Shown piece after piece: positions 27,988 to 38,662 of a DNA stretch of 64,000 nt. A program made the position numbers and the translations under genes. Origin of the DNA: Clostridium sp. 1001271B_151109_B4 (GTDB lineage Bacteria; Bacillota; Clostridia; Clostridiales; Clostridiaceae); the NCBI RefSeq assembly GCF_015670405.1, contig NZ_JADPBQ010000011.1, positions 64,167-128,166 on the forward strand. The letters run 5' to 3'. The notes under the pieces are model-generated. The model was not told where the DNA came from. It saw nothing but the letters and a program-made list of their open reading frames with translations, and ran no database searches. How positions within the stretch are numbered: the first letter of the stretch is position 1; every line of letters begins with the position of its first letter.

Positions 27988-29646
27988 ATGAGAAGTGATG
28001 TAGTTAAAAAGGGAGTTGCTAAGGCTCCACATAGATCTTTGTTTAAGGCATCAGGGTTAACTGATGAAGAAATAGATAAACCTTTGATTGGAATTGTAAC
28101 ATCTCAAAATGATATAATTCCTGGTCATGTTAATTTAGATAAAATTGTTGAAGGTGTTAAAAAAGGTGTATTAATGTCTGGAGGAACACCATTAGTATTT
28201 CCGACAATAGGTGTATGTGATGGAATTGCAATGGGACATCAAGGAATGAAATATTCTTTAGTAACTAGAGAGCTTATAGCTGATTCTGTTGAGTGTATGG
28301 CAAATGCTCATGCATTTGATGCTCTAGTGTTTATACCAAACTGTGACAAGATAGTTCCAGGAATGGTTATGGCTGCATTAAGAGTAAATGTTCCATCAGT
28401 AATAGTTAGTGGTGGGCCAATGCTAGCTGGTAAATTCAAAGGTAAAGAAGTATCTTTATCTACAATGTTTGAAGCTGTTGGTTCAGTTGAAAGTGGATTA
28501 ATGCTTGAATCGGATTTAGCAGAATTAGAAGAAAAAGCATGTCCTACTTGTGGATCATGTTCAGGTATGTTTACTGCAAATTCTATGAATTGTTTATGTG
28601 AAGTTTTAGGATTAGCATTACCAGGCAATGGAACAATTCCAGCAGTTTATTCTGAAAGAATAAGACTTGCTAAGTATGCAGGTATGGCTGTTATGAATCT
28701 TTTAGAAAAAGATATTAAGCCAAGGGATATAGTAACAGAAGATGCAATTAAAAATGCATTAACAGTAGATATGGCACTTGGATGCTCAACAAATAGTGTT
28801 CTTCATTTAACTGCTATAGCAAATGAAGCTGAGTTACCTATAAATCTTGATATTATAAATGGAATGTCAGCGAAGGTGCCTAACTTATGTAAACTAGCTC
28901 CTGCATCTGATACTCATATAGAAGACTTATATGCAGCTGGCGGAATTAGAGCTATAATGAGTGAATTAAACAAGAAGAATTTATTAAATTTAAATTGTAT
29001 TACTGCAACTGGTAAAACTGTTGGAGAAAATATTGAAAATGCAAAAGTTTTAGATTATTCAGTAATAAAACGTATAGAAGAACCATATAGTCAAACTGGT
29101 GGAATTGCAGTTTTAAAGGGAAATTTAGCACCAGATGGAGCTGTTGTTAAGAGATCAGCAGTTTTAAAAGAAATGTTGGTTCATAAAGGACCAGCTAAGG
29201 TTTTCAATTCTGAAGAAGAAGCTATTGAAGCAATTATGGGTAAGAAAATTGTTGAAGGCGATGTTGTAGTTATTAGATATGAAGGTCCAAAAGGTGGACC
29301 TGGAATGAGAGAAATGTTATCACCTACATCTGCAATATGTGGAATGGGACTTGATAAATCTGTTGCACTTATTACAGATGGAAGATTTAGTGGGGCAACT
29401 AAAGGTGCAGCAATAGGACATGTTTCTCCTGAAGCAGCTGAAGGTGGAAATATTGCGTTAGTAGAAGATGGAGATATTATTTCTATTGATATTACAAATG
29501 GTAATTTAGATTTGCTTGTCAGTGATGAAAAACTAGCAAAGCGTAGGGCAAACTTAAAACCAGTTGAGCCAAAAGTTAAAGGAGGATATTTAGCAAGATA
29601 TGCTAAATTAGTTAGCTCAGCTAGCTCAGGAGCTGTATTTAAATAG
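27988..29646 (+). CDS. ilvD: Dihydroxy-acid dehydratase
   Basis: Fe-S dehydratase common to valine, leucine and isoleucine synthesis. 552 residues, with cluster cysteines in [29 protein letters not shown] and the family motif [14 protein letters not shown] near 431. [10 protein letters not shown] is near 468. The usual length and an intact frame support activity. The gene follows a dispersed palindrome, and GGGGG lies before its ATG. Confidence 0.95.
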   Translation: MRSDVVKKGVAKAPHRSLFKASGLTDEEIDKPLIGIVTSQNDIIPGHVNLDKIVEGVKKGVLMSGGTPLVFPTIGVCDGIAMGHQGMKYSLVTRELIADSVECMANAHAFDALVFIPNCDKIVPGMVMAALRVNVPSVIVSGGPMLAGKFKGKEVSLSTMFEAVGSVESGLMLESDLAELEEKACPTCGSCSGMFTANSMNCLCEVLGLALPGNGTIPAVYSERIRLAKYAGMAVMNLLEKDIKPRDIVTEDAIKNALTVDMALGCSTNSVLHLTAIANEAELPINLDIINGMSAKVPNLCKLAPASDTHIEDLYAAGGIRAIMSELNKKNLLNLNCITATGKTVGENIENAKVLDYSVIKRIEEPYSQTGGIAVLKGNLAPDGAVVKRSAVLKEMLVHKGPAKVFNSEEEAIEAIMGKKIVEGDVVVIRYEGPKGGPGMREMLSPTSAICGMGLDKSVALITDGRFSGATKGAAIGHVSPEAAEGGNIALVEDGDIISIDITNGNLDLLVSDEKLAKRRANLKPVEPKVKGGYLARYAKLVSSASSGAVFK

Positions 29647-29689
29647 TTAACTAAAAACTATTAATTAAATATAAAGGGGGTTATTTTCA

Positions 29690-31375
29690 ATGTTATTAAC
29701 AGGTGCTGAGATTCTTGTTAAGACTTTATTAAATGAAGGTGTTGACACTATTTTTGGATATCCTGGAGGATCTGTATTAAATATTTATGACTATTTGTAT
29801 AAATACAGAGATCAACTTAAACATTATTTGACTTGCCATGAACAAGGTGCAGCTCATGCAGCTGATGGTTATGCAAGGTCATCAGGAAAAGTTGGGGTAT
29901 GTATTGCTACATCAGGCCCAGGAGCAACAAATCTTGTAACGGGGATTGCAACTGCATATATGGATTCTGTTCCATTAGTTGCAATAACAGGTAATGTTCA
30001 AAAAAGTCTGCTTGGAAGAGATAGCTTTCAAGAGGTTGATATTACTGGAATAACAATGCCAATAACAAAACATAATTTTATTGTTAAAGATGTTAATGAA
30101 TTAGAGGAAACTGTTAGAAAGGCATTTTATATTGCTAGGGAAGGAAGACCAGGACCCGTATTAATTGATATTCCAAAGGATATTACATCTGATAAAACAG
30201 AATATAAAAATTTAAAGCCATTACCAGTGGAACCAAAAAGTAAGCATATTACTGTTGATTCATTAAATGAAGTAGCTAAATACATTAATGATTCAGAACA
30301 ACCACTTATTTATGCAGGTGGAGGAGTTATTAATTCAGCGGCTACTGAAGAGCTAGTTAATTTTGCAGAAAAAATTAATGCACCAGTTGCAACAACATTA
30401 ATGTGTAGAGGGGCAATTCCTTCAGAACATAGGTTAAATACTGGAATGATAGGGATGCATGGAAGTAATGCATCAAATATTTTAGCAACTAAGTGCGATT
30501 TAATAATTGCATTAGGTGCAAGGTTTAGTGACAGGGTAATTAGCGATAGAGAATTTATTAATAATGCTAAGGTAATTCAAATAGATGTGGATCCGGCAGA
30601 AGTAAATAAGAATGTTAAAGTAGATTCATTTATTATAGGGGATATTAAGGTAGCATTACAAAGATTAATGCCTTTAATAGATTATAAGAAAAATGATAAG
30701 TGGTTAAAAAAAGTAGATGAATTAAAACTTTTAGCTATTACAAAAAATAATAAGGATGATGGTGAGCAATTAACACCAAGATTTTTATTTGAAAAGCTTA
30801 GTGAATTAGATAAAGGTGATTTTATTATGACGACTGAAGTTGGACAGCATCAAATGTGGACAGCACAGTATTTTAATTTTAAAACACCAAGAACTTTAAT
30901 TTCATCTGGAGGACTTGGAACTATGGGATTTGGTTTAGGTGCGGCAATTGGAGTTAAGGTTGCTAATCCAGATAAAACTGTATTTAACATTGCTGGTGAT
31001 GGAAGCTTTGGAATGAACTGCAATGAATTTGCAACAGCTGTTAAATATAATATTCCAATTAAAATTATTGTAATGAATAACAATGCATTAGGAATGGTTA
31101 GACAATGGCAAAGTTTATTTTATGAGGCTAGATATTCTCAAACTACTTTAGATAGAGCTACTAATTTTGTTAAGCTTGCTGAAGCATTTGGAGGCGTTGG
31201 ATTTAAGGTGGAAAAAAGAGAAGAACTTGATTCTGTATTAGAAGAGGCTTTAGCTGTAGATAGACCAGTAATAATTGATTATAGAATTGATAGTGATAAA
31301 AAAGTATTTCCTATGGTTGCTCCAGGGTCACCAATCCATCAAATTATAAATGAAGAAGATCTTGCTGGGGAATAG
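29690..31375 (+). CDS. ilvB: Acetolactate synthase, catalytic subunit
   Basis: ThDP-dependent large subunit, 561 residues. It shows GYPGGSVLNIYD and the ThDP-activating glutamate in HEQGAAHAADGYAR (about 47-60), SGPGATNLVTGIATAY near 80, and the ThDP/Mg motif GDGSFGMNCNEFATA with NNNALGMVRQWQ near 425-475. It forms holoenzyme with IlvN, which is encoded at the front of the operon. GGGGG is present before the ATG. Confidence 0.95.
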   Translation: MLLTGAEILVKTLLNEGVDTIFGYPGGSVLNIYDYLYKYRDQLKHYLTCHEQGAAHAADGYARSSGKVGVCIATSGPGATNLVTGIATAYMDSVPLVAITGNVQKSLLGRDSFQEVDITGITMPITKHNFIVKDVNELEETVRKAFYIAREGRPGPVLIDIPKDITSDKTEYKNLKPLPVEPKSKHITVDSLNEVAKYINDSEQPLIYAGGGVINSAATEELVNFAEKINAPVATTLMCRGAIPSEHRLNTGMIGMHGSNASNILATKCDLIIALGARFSDRVISDREFINNAKVIQIDVDPAEVNKNVKVDSFIIGDIKVALQRLMPLIDYKKNDKWLKKVDELKLLAITKNNKDDGEQLTPRFLFEKLSELDKGDFIMTTEVGQHQMWTAQYFNFKTPRTLISSGGLGTMGFGLGAAIGVKVANPDKTVFNIAGDGSFGMNCNEFATAVKYNIPIKIIVMNNNALGMVRQWQSLFYEARYSQTTLDRATNFVKLAEAFGGVGFKVEKREELDSVLEEALAVDRPVIIDYRIDSDKKVFPMVAPGSPIHQIINEEDLAGE

Positions 31376-31533
31376 GCAATAAGTAATAGATAAAAATTAA
31401 TAGGTAATAAGTATAATTAAATATTTTTCACTTTTTATGTATTAGTTAATGATAAAAAGTTAGTTTAAATTTCTATCATAAAAATTTGATAGTGAATTTT
31501 TATAAATAAAAAATAAATAAGTCGGGGGTATAA

Positions 31534-32541
<1,008 letters not shown>

Positions 32542-32577
32542 TAAATTATAGCTTTTTTGATTAAATAAATGTAGGAA

Positions 32578-32619
32578 AAGGAATTACAGTTCATAGTAGA
32601 GTTGTAATTCCTTATTTTT
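32578..32619 (+). terminator. Terminator of the ilv-leu operon
   Basis: Perfect 11-bp stem AAGGAATTACA / TGTAATTCCTT (32578-32588, 32603-32613) followed by ATTTTT. Confidence 0.88.
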
Positions 32620-32744
32620 GTATAAATTCACAAAAACCATAAGATCTAAAACAATGACATGTAAAATTATAGTATTAATATTAAAATTTAATAATGATGT
32701 TTTGGTTTTTAAATTATATTTAATTATTGATTGGAGGAGAGAAA

Positions 32745-33668
32745 ATGGAATTAAAAACTAGAGTAGATGATAAGAAAGTATTTGCCAAAATTGGACTAGC
32801 CACTTTTGTTTGTATGATAGTAGTAAATGTTATACAAGTGATTTATTATTCAGTTATTAATTTAATTAATCCGTCATTATTGCAACAACCTTGGATAAAT
32901 TATGTAGCTATTGCAATTAGTTTTTATCTTATAGGTTTTCCTATATTTTATGTGATGGTTAAGAAACTTCCTGATGGTGAAAAAAGGGAAAGTAAAAGCT
33001 TAAGTGTAGGAAAAATAATTTTATTATTTTTTATGTCTTATGCAATATTATATGTGGTTAATTTTTTAACTACGCTTTTAATGATGTTAATTGCTTCAAT
33101 AAAGGGAGGTGAGATAATAAATCCAATAGCGAATGTAGTAGGAGCGAGTAATTGGATTTGGAGTTTAATCTTTGTTGGTATATTATCTCCAATTGTTGAG
33201 GAAATGCTATTTAGAGGTATAATGCTTAATAAGATAAGAATGTATGGTGATAAAGTAGCTATAGTTACAACAGCAGTTTTATTTGGATTATTTCATGCAA
33301 ATTTTTCACAGTTTTTTTATGCCGTTGGATTAGGAGTTATATTTGCATATGTAACATTAAAGACTGGTACTATAAAATATTCAATAATATTACATATAGC
33401 AATTAATATTGTTGGAAGCGTAATTATGCCAGCCATAGTTGGAGATGGTAGTAATATAGCACTAATAGGAGTTGCGGGATTTATTTTAATAGCAATTACT
33501 ATTATAGGAATAGTTTTATTAATTATTAATAGAAAGAATATACATTTATCAGAAGGTGAAATAAAATTGGAAAAGGGTAGGGTTACAAAAACTATTTATT
33601 TGAATGTAGGAATGATTTTATATATAGCGCTTTGTGTAATATCAATGATATCGGTGGTAATGATGTAA
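32745..33668 (+). CDS. CPBP family intramembrane metalloprotease
   Basis: 307 residues with about seven to eight hydrophobic segments. The CPBP (Abi/CaaX) motifs are EEMLFRG (EExxxR) near residue 151, FHANFSQF near 183 and HIAINIVG near 217. The ATG at 32745 follows GGAGGAG. The longer TTG frame at 32727 overlaps that site. The family includes CaaX-like prenyl proteases and bacteriocin-immunity proteins; no bacteriocin gene is adjacent, so the role is open. A second CPBP protein is at 41.07 kb. Confidence 0.85.
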   Translation: MELKTRVDDKKVFAKIGLATFVCMIVVNVIQVIYYSVINLINPSLLQQPWINYVAIAISFYLIGFPIFYVMVKKLPDGEKRESKSLSVGKIILLFFMSYAILYVVNFLTTLLMMLIASIKGGEIINPIANVVGASNWIWSLIFVGILSPIVEEMLFRGIMLNKIRMYGDKVAIVTTAVLFGLFHANFSQFFYAVGLGVIFAYVTLKTGTIKYSIILHIAINIVGSVIMPAIVGDGSNIALIGVAGFILIAITIIGIVLLIINRKNIHLSEGEIKLEKGRVTKTIYLNVGMILYIALCVISMISVVMM

Positions 33669-33917
33669 AGTATAGATTAAATTTGTACATTAATGACATT
33701 TGCAAATATAGAGTTATTTATTTGCGTTATAATTACTGGAATTAAAATCTAAATTAGATAAAAATAATAAGATTTGAAATTTATTTTTTATAGATCTATA
33801 TTATCCTATATTGGTATTTTATAGATCTATTTTAATGTATAATCTATAAAAATACGAACATTAATGTTTAAAAAAGTGAGAAAATTATGGAATTTGGTTG
33901 TATTTATGGACAATTTA
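33669..33917. other. Intergenic region with a pair of ATAGATCTAT palindromes
   Basis: There is no gene. The 10-bp palindrome ATAGATCTAT occurs twice within TTTTATAGATCTAT(A/T)TTA (33786-33803 and 33817-33834), 31 bp apart, with a related ATAATCTATAAAAA close by. A GCAAATA/TATTTGC hairpin lies near 33702-33726. The palindrome pair could be operators for the purine permease or simple repeats. Confidence 0.4.
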
Positions 33918-33947
33918 TTGTTTTTATATTAATATTATTCTTATGAT
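33918..33947 (+). promoter_or_regulatory. Candidate promoter of the riboswitch-permease transcript
   Basis: TTGTTT (33918-33923), 18-bp spacer, TATGAT (33942-33947), placing the start just before the riboswitch aptamer. A moderate match only. Confidence 0.5.
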
Positions 33948-33959
33948 AAAAAGTAATCG

Positions 33960-34065
33960 TGTTTATCGTATAAAGTTGGTAATAAGGTCCAACCGTATCT
34001 ACCAAGTCACCATAAATGACTTGACTACGATATTTCTTAAATAAAGAGTATTTTTAAGAAATTTT
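33960..34065 (+). promoter_or_regulatory. Guanine (purine) riboswitch with terminator hairpin
   Basis: The aptamer core reads CGTATAAAGTTGG, GGTCCAACCGTATCTACC, then AAGTCACCATAAATGACTT and GACTACG. P1, P2 and P3 and both kissing-loop segments fit the purine class. The key base is C in GACTACG (adenine aptamers have U there), so guanine or hypoxanthine is the expected ligand. The hairpin ATTTCTTAAA/TTTAAGAAAT (34032-34062) overlaps P1 and can act as terminator. Confidence 0.92.
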
Positions 34066-34159
34066 ATATACAATCATAAAAAATATACTTACACTTCAAA
34101 TATCCTTAGCATGCGATAAATAGAACGGTTACTAAAAATATGCATGGAGGGAATAACAA

Positions 34160-35467
34160 ATGATGAATTTCATATCGAATTATTTTAATTTTCAAGGAAA
34201 AAGAACAAATTTAAAGACAGAAACGATAGCAGGAATAACTACATTTTTAACAATGGCATATGCGCTTTTTTTAATTCCTAGTGTTTTAGCAGATGCAGAA
34301 ATGCCAGAAAAAAGTGTCTTTGTTGCAACAGCATTAGCAGCAGCAATTGGTACTTTGATTATGGGTATATTTGCAAAATTTCCAATGGGACTAGCACCTG
34401 GGATTGGATTAAATGCATTTTTTACATATAGTGTATGTATAGGAATGGATATTCCATGGCAAACAGCTTTATCAGGTGTACTTGCATCAGGAATTATTTT
34501 CTTAATAATATCAGCAACAGGTTTAAGAGAATTAGTTATTAAGGCAATACCAACTAATTTAAAGTTTGCTGTAAGTGCAGGTATTGGATTATTTATAGCT
34601 TTTATTGGTTTAAAAAATGCAGGAATAGTTGTAGCAAATGAAGCAACATTTGTAGGCCTTGGGGATTTAACAAATCCAACAGTTTTACTTTCAATATTTG
34701 GCCTTATTGTAATGGCAATATTAATGGTTAGAGGATCTAATATAGCAATATTTATTGGAATGGTAGCAACAGTAGTTGTTGGAATGATATTTGGATTAAT
34801 TAATTTACCAACTTCAATAATATCAATGCCACCATCAATTGCTCCAACTTTTGGAGTGGCGATTAAAAATTTAGGAAATATTTTTAATCCACAAATGATT
34901 TTAGTTATATTTACTTTCTTATTTATGGATTTCTTTGATACTGCAGGAACGTTAGTTGCAGTTGGTTCAAAGGTTGGATTACTTAAAAAAGATGGTTCAG
35001 TTGAAGGCGGATCTAAAGCCTTACTTGCAGATTCAGTTGCAACTTGTATAGGATCAGTATTTGGAACAACTAATACTACATCTTATGTTGAATCCTTATC
35101 AGGGGTTGCAGTAGGAGCAAAAACAGGATTTTCAAGTGTAGTAGTTGGATTATTATTCTTAGTTTCATTATTCTTCTCACCATTACTTACAGTAATTACT
35201 TCAGCAGTAACTGCACCAGCACTTATTATAGTTGGTTCATTAATGTGTAGTAATCTTAAAGAAATTGAATGGGATAAGCCAGAAGTTTCAATTTCATCAT
35301 TTTTAACTATAATATTAATGCCTTTAACATATAGCATTGGTGAGGGTATAGCATGTGGTTTTTTATCATATGTAGTACTTATGATATTTAAAGGAAAAGC
35401 TAAAAAGGTACATCCAGTTATGTATGTATTAGCATTTTTATTTATAATATATTTTGCAGTAAGATAA
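34160..35467 (+). CDS. NCS2 family purine permease (guanine/hypoxanthine type)
   Basis: 435 residues, with about 12-14 membrane helices, in the AzgA/PbuG-like branch: ETIAGITTFLTMAYALFLIP at ~20-39, GLNAFFTYSVCIGMDIPWQTAL near 90, FLFMDFFDTAGTLVAVG near 253 and GTTNTTSYVESLSGVAVGAKTG, split, near 297-318. The upstream guanine riboswitch supports guanine or hypoxanthine uptake. It is monocistronic, with a terminator downstream. Confidence 0.9.
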   Translation: MMNFISNYFNFQGKRTNLKTETIAGITTFLTMAYALFLIPSVLADAEMPEKSVFVATALAAAIGTLIMGIFAKFPMGLAPGIGLNAFFTYSVCIGMDIPWQTALSGVLASGIIFLIISATGLRELVIKAIPTNLKFAVSAGIGLFIAFIGLKNAGIVVANEATFVGLGDLTNPTVLLSIFGLIVMAILMVRGSNIAIFIGMVATVVVGMIFGLINLPTSIISMPPSIAPTFGVAIKNLGNIFNPQMILVIFTFLFMDFFDTAGTLVAVGSKVGLLKKDGSVEGGSKALLADSVATCIGSVFGTTNTTSYVESLSGVAVGAKTGFSSVVVGLLFLVSLFFSPLLTVITSAVTAPALIIVGSLMCSNLKEIEWDKPEVSISSFLTIILMPLTYSIGEGIACGFLSYVVLMIFKGKAKKVHPVMYVLAFLFIIYFAVR

Positions 35468-35481
35468 AAATTTTTATTTAT

Positions 35482-35532
35482 AAAATTGAAGCTGAATTAT
35501 AGGTAGAAGATAATTCAGCTTCAATTTATTTT
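35482..35532 (+). terminator. Terminator of the purine permease gene
   Basis: Stem of ~18 bp, AAATTGAAGCTGAATTAT (35482-35499) with its complement 35509-35526, followed by a T-rich tract. Confidence 0.85.
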
Positions 35533-35557
35533 TATATATTCACTTTAGTATAAATAC

Positions 35558-35586
35558 TTTACAATAATAATTGTAATCTGTATAAT
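35558..35586 (+). promoter_or_regulatory. Promoter of gltX
   Basis: TTTACA (35558-35563), 17-bp spacer, TATAAT (35581-35586). Start expected near 35593, at the head of the T-box leader. Confidence 0.85.
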
Positions 35587-35592
35587 TAATCT

Positions 35593-35829
35593 GTAATTTG
35601 AAAATAATAGTTAATATAATTGTGTTGATTAGGAGCAGTAAATAGAACTTTAATTTAAAGCGATTTAGGAAGTGGTGTAAGCCTAAAATTTAAAACTATT
35701 GAAGGAAACCTAGGAGCAATAAAATTAAATAAGTATTTGAGTGGGTTAATTTATATTAACCAATTTAGGTGGTAACGCGGAAATACAGTCTTTCGTCCTA
35801 AAAGTTTAGGATGAAAGACTTTTTATTTT
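35593..35829 (+). promoter_or_regulatory. T-box riboswitch of gltX
   Basis: Stem I-like segments TTAGGAAGTGGTGTAAGCCTAA and GAAACCTAGGAGC are present, followed by a stem III hairpin GGTTAATTTATATTAACC. The T-box is AGGTGGTAACGCGG (35767-35780). A terminator stem follows (AGTCTTTC..TCCTAA / TTAGGA..GAAAGACT, T run, to 35829). The bulge TGGTAAC is a variant of the usual TGGNACC. The specifier codon could not be read with confidence; charge sensing of tRNA-Glu is inferred from the gene. Confidence 0.85.
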
Positions 35830-35865
35830 GTAAAAAATAAATAAGATTAAAAGGAGAAAAGTAAT

Positions 35866-37527
35866 ATGGCATTTGAAAAGTTAGCTGAAATGATATTCCC
35901 AAATGTAGAACATGATAGAGAATATTATATAGCAAAATACCCAAAGAGAAATTTAAAAGAAGGTGCTAGAGTAACTAGATATGCACCATCACCAACAGGA
36001 TTCCAACATATAGGTGGAGTTTTTGCTGCATTAATAAATGAAAGATTAGCAAGTCAAAGTGAAGGTGTTTTCTATTTAAGAATAGAAGATACTGACCAAA
36101 AAAGAGAAGTTGAAGGTGCTATAGAAGATACAATTGCAACTATGCACAATTTTGGAATGGACTTCAGTGAAGGAATGACTGGTCAAGAAACTTCAAAAGG
36201 TGAATATGGTCCATATAGACAAAGTGAAAGAGCAGAAATATATAGAACTTTTGCCAAGGACTTATTATTAAAAGGATTAGCATACCCTGATTTCTGCACT
36301 CCAGAAGAGTTAGCAGCATTAAGAGAAGAACAAATTGCTAATAAGATAACTCCTGGATACTATGGAGAATATGCTAAATACAGAAATATTACTGAAGAAG
36401 AAGCTATTGAAAGAATAAATAATGGTGAAACTTATATCTTAAGATTAAAATCACCAGGAAACATTGAAAATAGAGTAGAATTCCATGACTTAATAAAAGG
36501 AGATATATCTTTCCCAGAAAACAATCAAGATGTTGTTTTAATAAAAGGAGATGGACTTCCAACTTATCATTTTGCACATGCAATTGATGATTATTTAATG
36601 AGAACTACAGATGTAATAAGAGGAGAAGAATGGTTATCATCTCTTCCAATACATGTTCAATTATTTGAAGTATTAGGCTTTGAAAGACCAAACTATGCTC
36701 ATATTCCAACAATAATGAAGCAAGAAGGTGGATCTAAGAGAAAACTTTCTAAGAGAAAAGATGCTGAAGCAGCTGTATCTTACTATAACGAAGTTGGATA
36801 TCCAGTAGTTTGTGTTATTGAATACTTATTAAATATAGTAAACTCAAGCTATGAAGAATGGAGAGCAGAAAATCCTACTGCTGATTACCATGAATTCTAT
36901 GTTGCTTTAGAAAAAATGAGCAAGAGTGGAGCATTATTTGATTTAGTTAAGTTAAATGACGTTTCTAAAGATGTTATTGCTAGAATGCCAGCAAACAAAG
37001 TATATGAACAATATACAGCATGGGCTAAACAATATGATGAAGAAATGTATAACTTAGTAACTTCAAATGAAGCTATGTCTAAGGAAATATTCAACATAGA
37101 TAAAGAAGGTCCAAAGCCAAGAAAAGATTTTGCTAAATGGGATGAAGTTAAAGAAAAGATTTTCTATTTCTTTGATGAATTATTCTATAATGAAACAGCA
37201 GATCAAGTTGAATTACCAAAGACTTTATCATTAGAAAATGCTAAAGCTGTAATTGAAGAATATGCTAAGAAGTTTAACTTCAATGCTGGAAGCCAAGAAA
37301 ATTGGTTTGAAGATTTAAAAGTAATTGGAGCAGAACTTGGGTACTGTGCAAATAGAAAAGAATATAAAGCTAATCCAGAGCAATATAAAGGGATGATCTC
37401 TGATGTTGCAGGTGCAGTAAGAAGTGCATTATCACATAGAACAAATACTCCAGACCTTTATACTATAATGCAAATTATTGGTGAAGATAAGGTTAAAGAA
37501 AGATTTAATAAATTTTTAGAGCTATAA
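35866..37527 (+). CDS. gltX: Glutamate--tRNA ligase
   Basis: 553 residues, class I synthetase. The HIGH-region variant is [13 protein letters not shown] (about 39-51), the KMSKS-type loop is KRKLSKRKD (~289-297), and [15 protein letters not shown] follows the first motif. Because a separate glutaminyl-tRNA synthetase is encoded 3 kb away, this enzyme may be discriminating. AGGAG precedes the ATG, and expression is controlled by the T-box leader. Confidence 0.93.
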   Translation: MAFEKLAEMIFPNVEHDREYYIAKYPKRNLKEGARVTRYAPSPTGFQHIGGVFAALINERLASQSEGVFYLRIEDTDQKREVEGAIEDTIATMHNFGMDFSEGMTGQETSKGEYGPYRQSERAEIYRTFAKDLLLKGLAYPDFCTPEELAALREEQIANKITPGYYGEYAKYRNITEEEAIERINNGETYILRLKSPGNIENRVEFHDLIKGDISFPENNQDVVLIKGDGLPTYHFAHAIDDYLMRTTDVIRGEEWLSSLPIHVQLFEVLGFERPNYAHIPTIMKQEGGSKRKLSKRKDAEAAVSYYNEVGYPVVCVIEYLLNIVNSSYEEWRAENPTADYHEFYVALEKMSKSGALFDLVKLNDVSKDVIARMPANKVYEQYTAWAKQYDEEMYNLVTSNEAMSKEIFNIDKEGPKPRKDFAKWDEVKEKIFYFFDELFYNETADQVELPKTLSLENAKAVIEEYAKKFNFNAGSQENWFEDLKVIGAELGYCANRKEYKANPEQYKGMISDVAGAVRSALSHRTNTPDLYTIMQIIGEDKVKERFNKFLEL

Positions 37528-37673
37528 GATAATATAAAATTTTAAAATATGTTGATGTTTAGCTATATTAATTAATAATTATAAATCATATATTATTTAA
37601 AGTAATATTTGCCATGTATTATATAAGGTAAACTTCATAAAATAGTATCGAAAATAGAAATGGAGGTAATTTT

Positions 37674-37895
37674 ATGAATAATAATTCAAACATGAACAAA
37701 CAAAATATTAATAATCAACAACAGGGTAATATGCAAAGTAATACTCAACAAAGTATGAATAGCAGTGCTCAACAACAAAGCAATATGCAAAATAGTGCAA
37801 ACTCTCAACAAGGAATGAGTAGTGCTCAAATCGATTCAAACATAGAAGCTTATAAAAAAGCACAACAAAATGCTAATCAAAATTCAATGCAATAA
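37674..37895 (+). CDS. Small Gln/Asn/Ser-rich low-complexity protein
   Basis: 73 residues. Roughly the first 50 are almost only Asn, Gln, Ser and Met (NNNSNMNKQNINNQQQG...). A short, less biased tail holds IDSNIEAYKKAQQNA. It has a strong GGAGG site seven bases before the ATG and its own terminator, so it is probably a real gene despite the low complexity. Not recognised; it has the look of a small spore- or stress-associated disordered protein, but nothing in the sequence proves that. Confidence 0.6.
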   Translation: MNNNSNMNKQNINNQQQGNMQSNTQQSMNSSAQQQSNMQNSANSQQGMSSAQIDSNIEAYKKAQQNANQNSMQ

Positions 37896-37910
37896 AAATA
37901 TTTGAGTTAT

Positions 37911-37936
37911 AAAAACTCCTTATAATTAGGGGTTTT
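37911..37936 (+). terminator. Terminator of the Q/N-rich protein gene
   Basis: AAAAACTCC / GGGGTTTTT stem (37911-37919, 37928-37937) with a T-rich tail. Confidence 0.75.
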
Positions 37937-38158
37937 TATTTTTTTATAGTTATAAAAATGTTAAAAAAATTTAAAATGGAGAACTAGATACATAAAATTA
38001 TATTACAGGAAAAAAGGACTTATTATAGTAACAAGCACAATTAATACAAGGTATCAAAGATGATAAAAAGTACAAACTATTAATGTAGCGGTGGTAGAAC
38101 TAAGTTAAGACTTGGCTGTATCAGGGCTAAATTCAAAAGTACACTGGAGGTAAATGTT

Positions 38159-38362
38159 ATGGATAAACATTCAAAGTGTGGATGTCATACAAAAGAAAAA
38201 AGTAGTTGTGAATCAAGTTGCGGATGTGGATGCAATAGTGGAGCACCAAAATCTGCAGTAAATAATCAATGGGCATCACCAGCTGGTGTAAAAGTAGAAA
38301 ATTATAAGGATTGCACATGCGAAAAAAAAGAAAAAACTGCAACCAATAATCAGTGGTCATAA
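38159..38362 (+). CDS. Small cysteine-rich protein (metal-binding candidate)
   Basis: 67 residues with nine cysteines, most in the first half (KCGCHT, SSCESSCGCGCNSG) plus a CTC near residue 54. NNQW is repeated twice (NNQWASPAG and the C-terminal NNQWS). GGAGG lies eight bases before the ATG. The spacing resembles small metallothionein-like or spore-coat proteins, but no family was recognised. Bases 38363-38620 downstream hold no gene, only a TCTATAGTTTTT/AAAAATTATAGA hairpin at 38499-38532. Confidence 0.6.
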   Translation: MDKHSKCGCHTKEKSSCESSCGCGCNSGAPKSAVNNQWASPAGVKVENYKDCTCEKKEKTATNNQWS

Positions 38363-38622
38363 TTTAAAATCAATTTATAGAAATAAATTCTAGTATTAAA
38401 TTAATAATATGGAACAAAATAATATTGATAAGAGTGTTGGAGAAAAATTGATGGGATGAAGATTAAAAATAATTAAATCTTAAACAATTTAACTGATGTC
38501 TATAGTTTTTGCACCGAAAGAAAAATTATAGAGAAATGATTATATAAGTGGCAGTTCAGTGTAAATCCGATTAAAAGTATTACTGTGTATGAAACCTCAA
38601 AAACACTCACTATACCTAATTA

Positions 38623-38660
38623 AAATAAGAGAAAGGCAAATGCCTTTCTCTTATTTTTCT
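38623..38660. terminator. Terminator at the end of glnS
   Basis: Perfect 16-bp stem AAATAAGAGAAAGGCA / TGCCTTTCTCTTATTT (38623-38638, 38641-38656), usable on both strands. It lies directly after the glnS stop on the minus strand. Confidence 0.9.
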
Positions 38661-38662
38661 TT

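Noticed and set aside
38363..38620. Cobalamin-riboswitch-like string near 38552 (GGCAGTTCAGTGTAAATCC)
   Set aside because: Only a few bases resemble the B12 box; no other conserved parts are present and no cobalamin gene follows.
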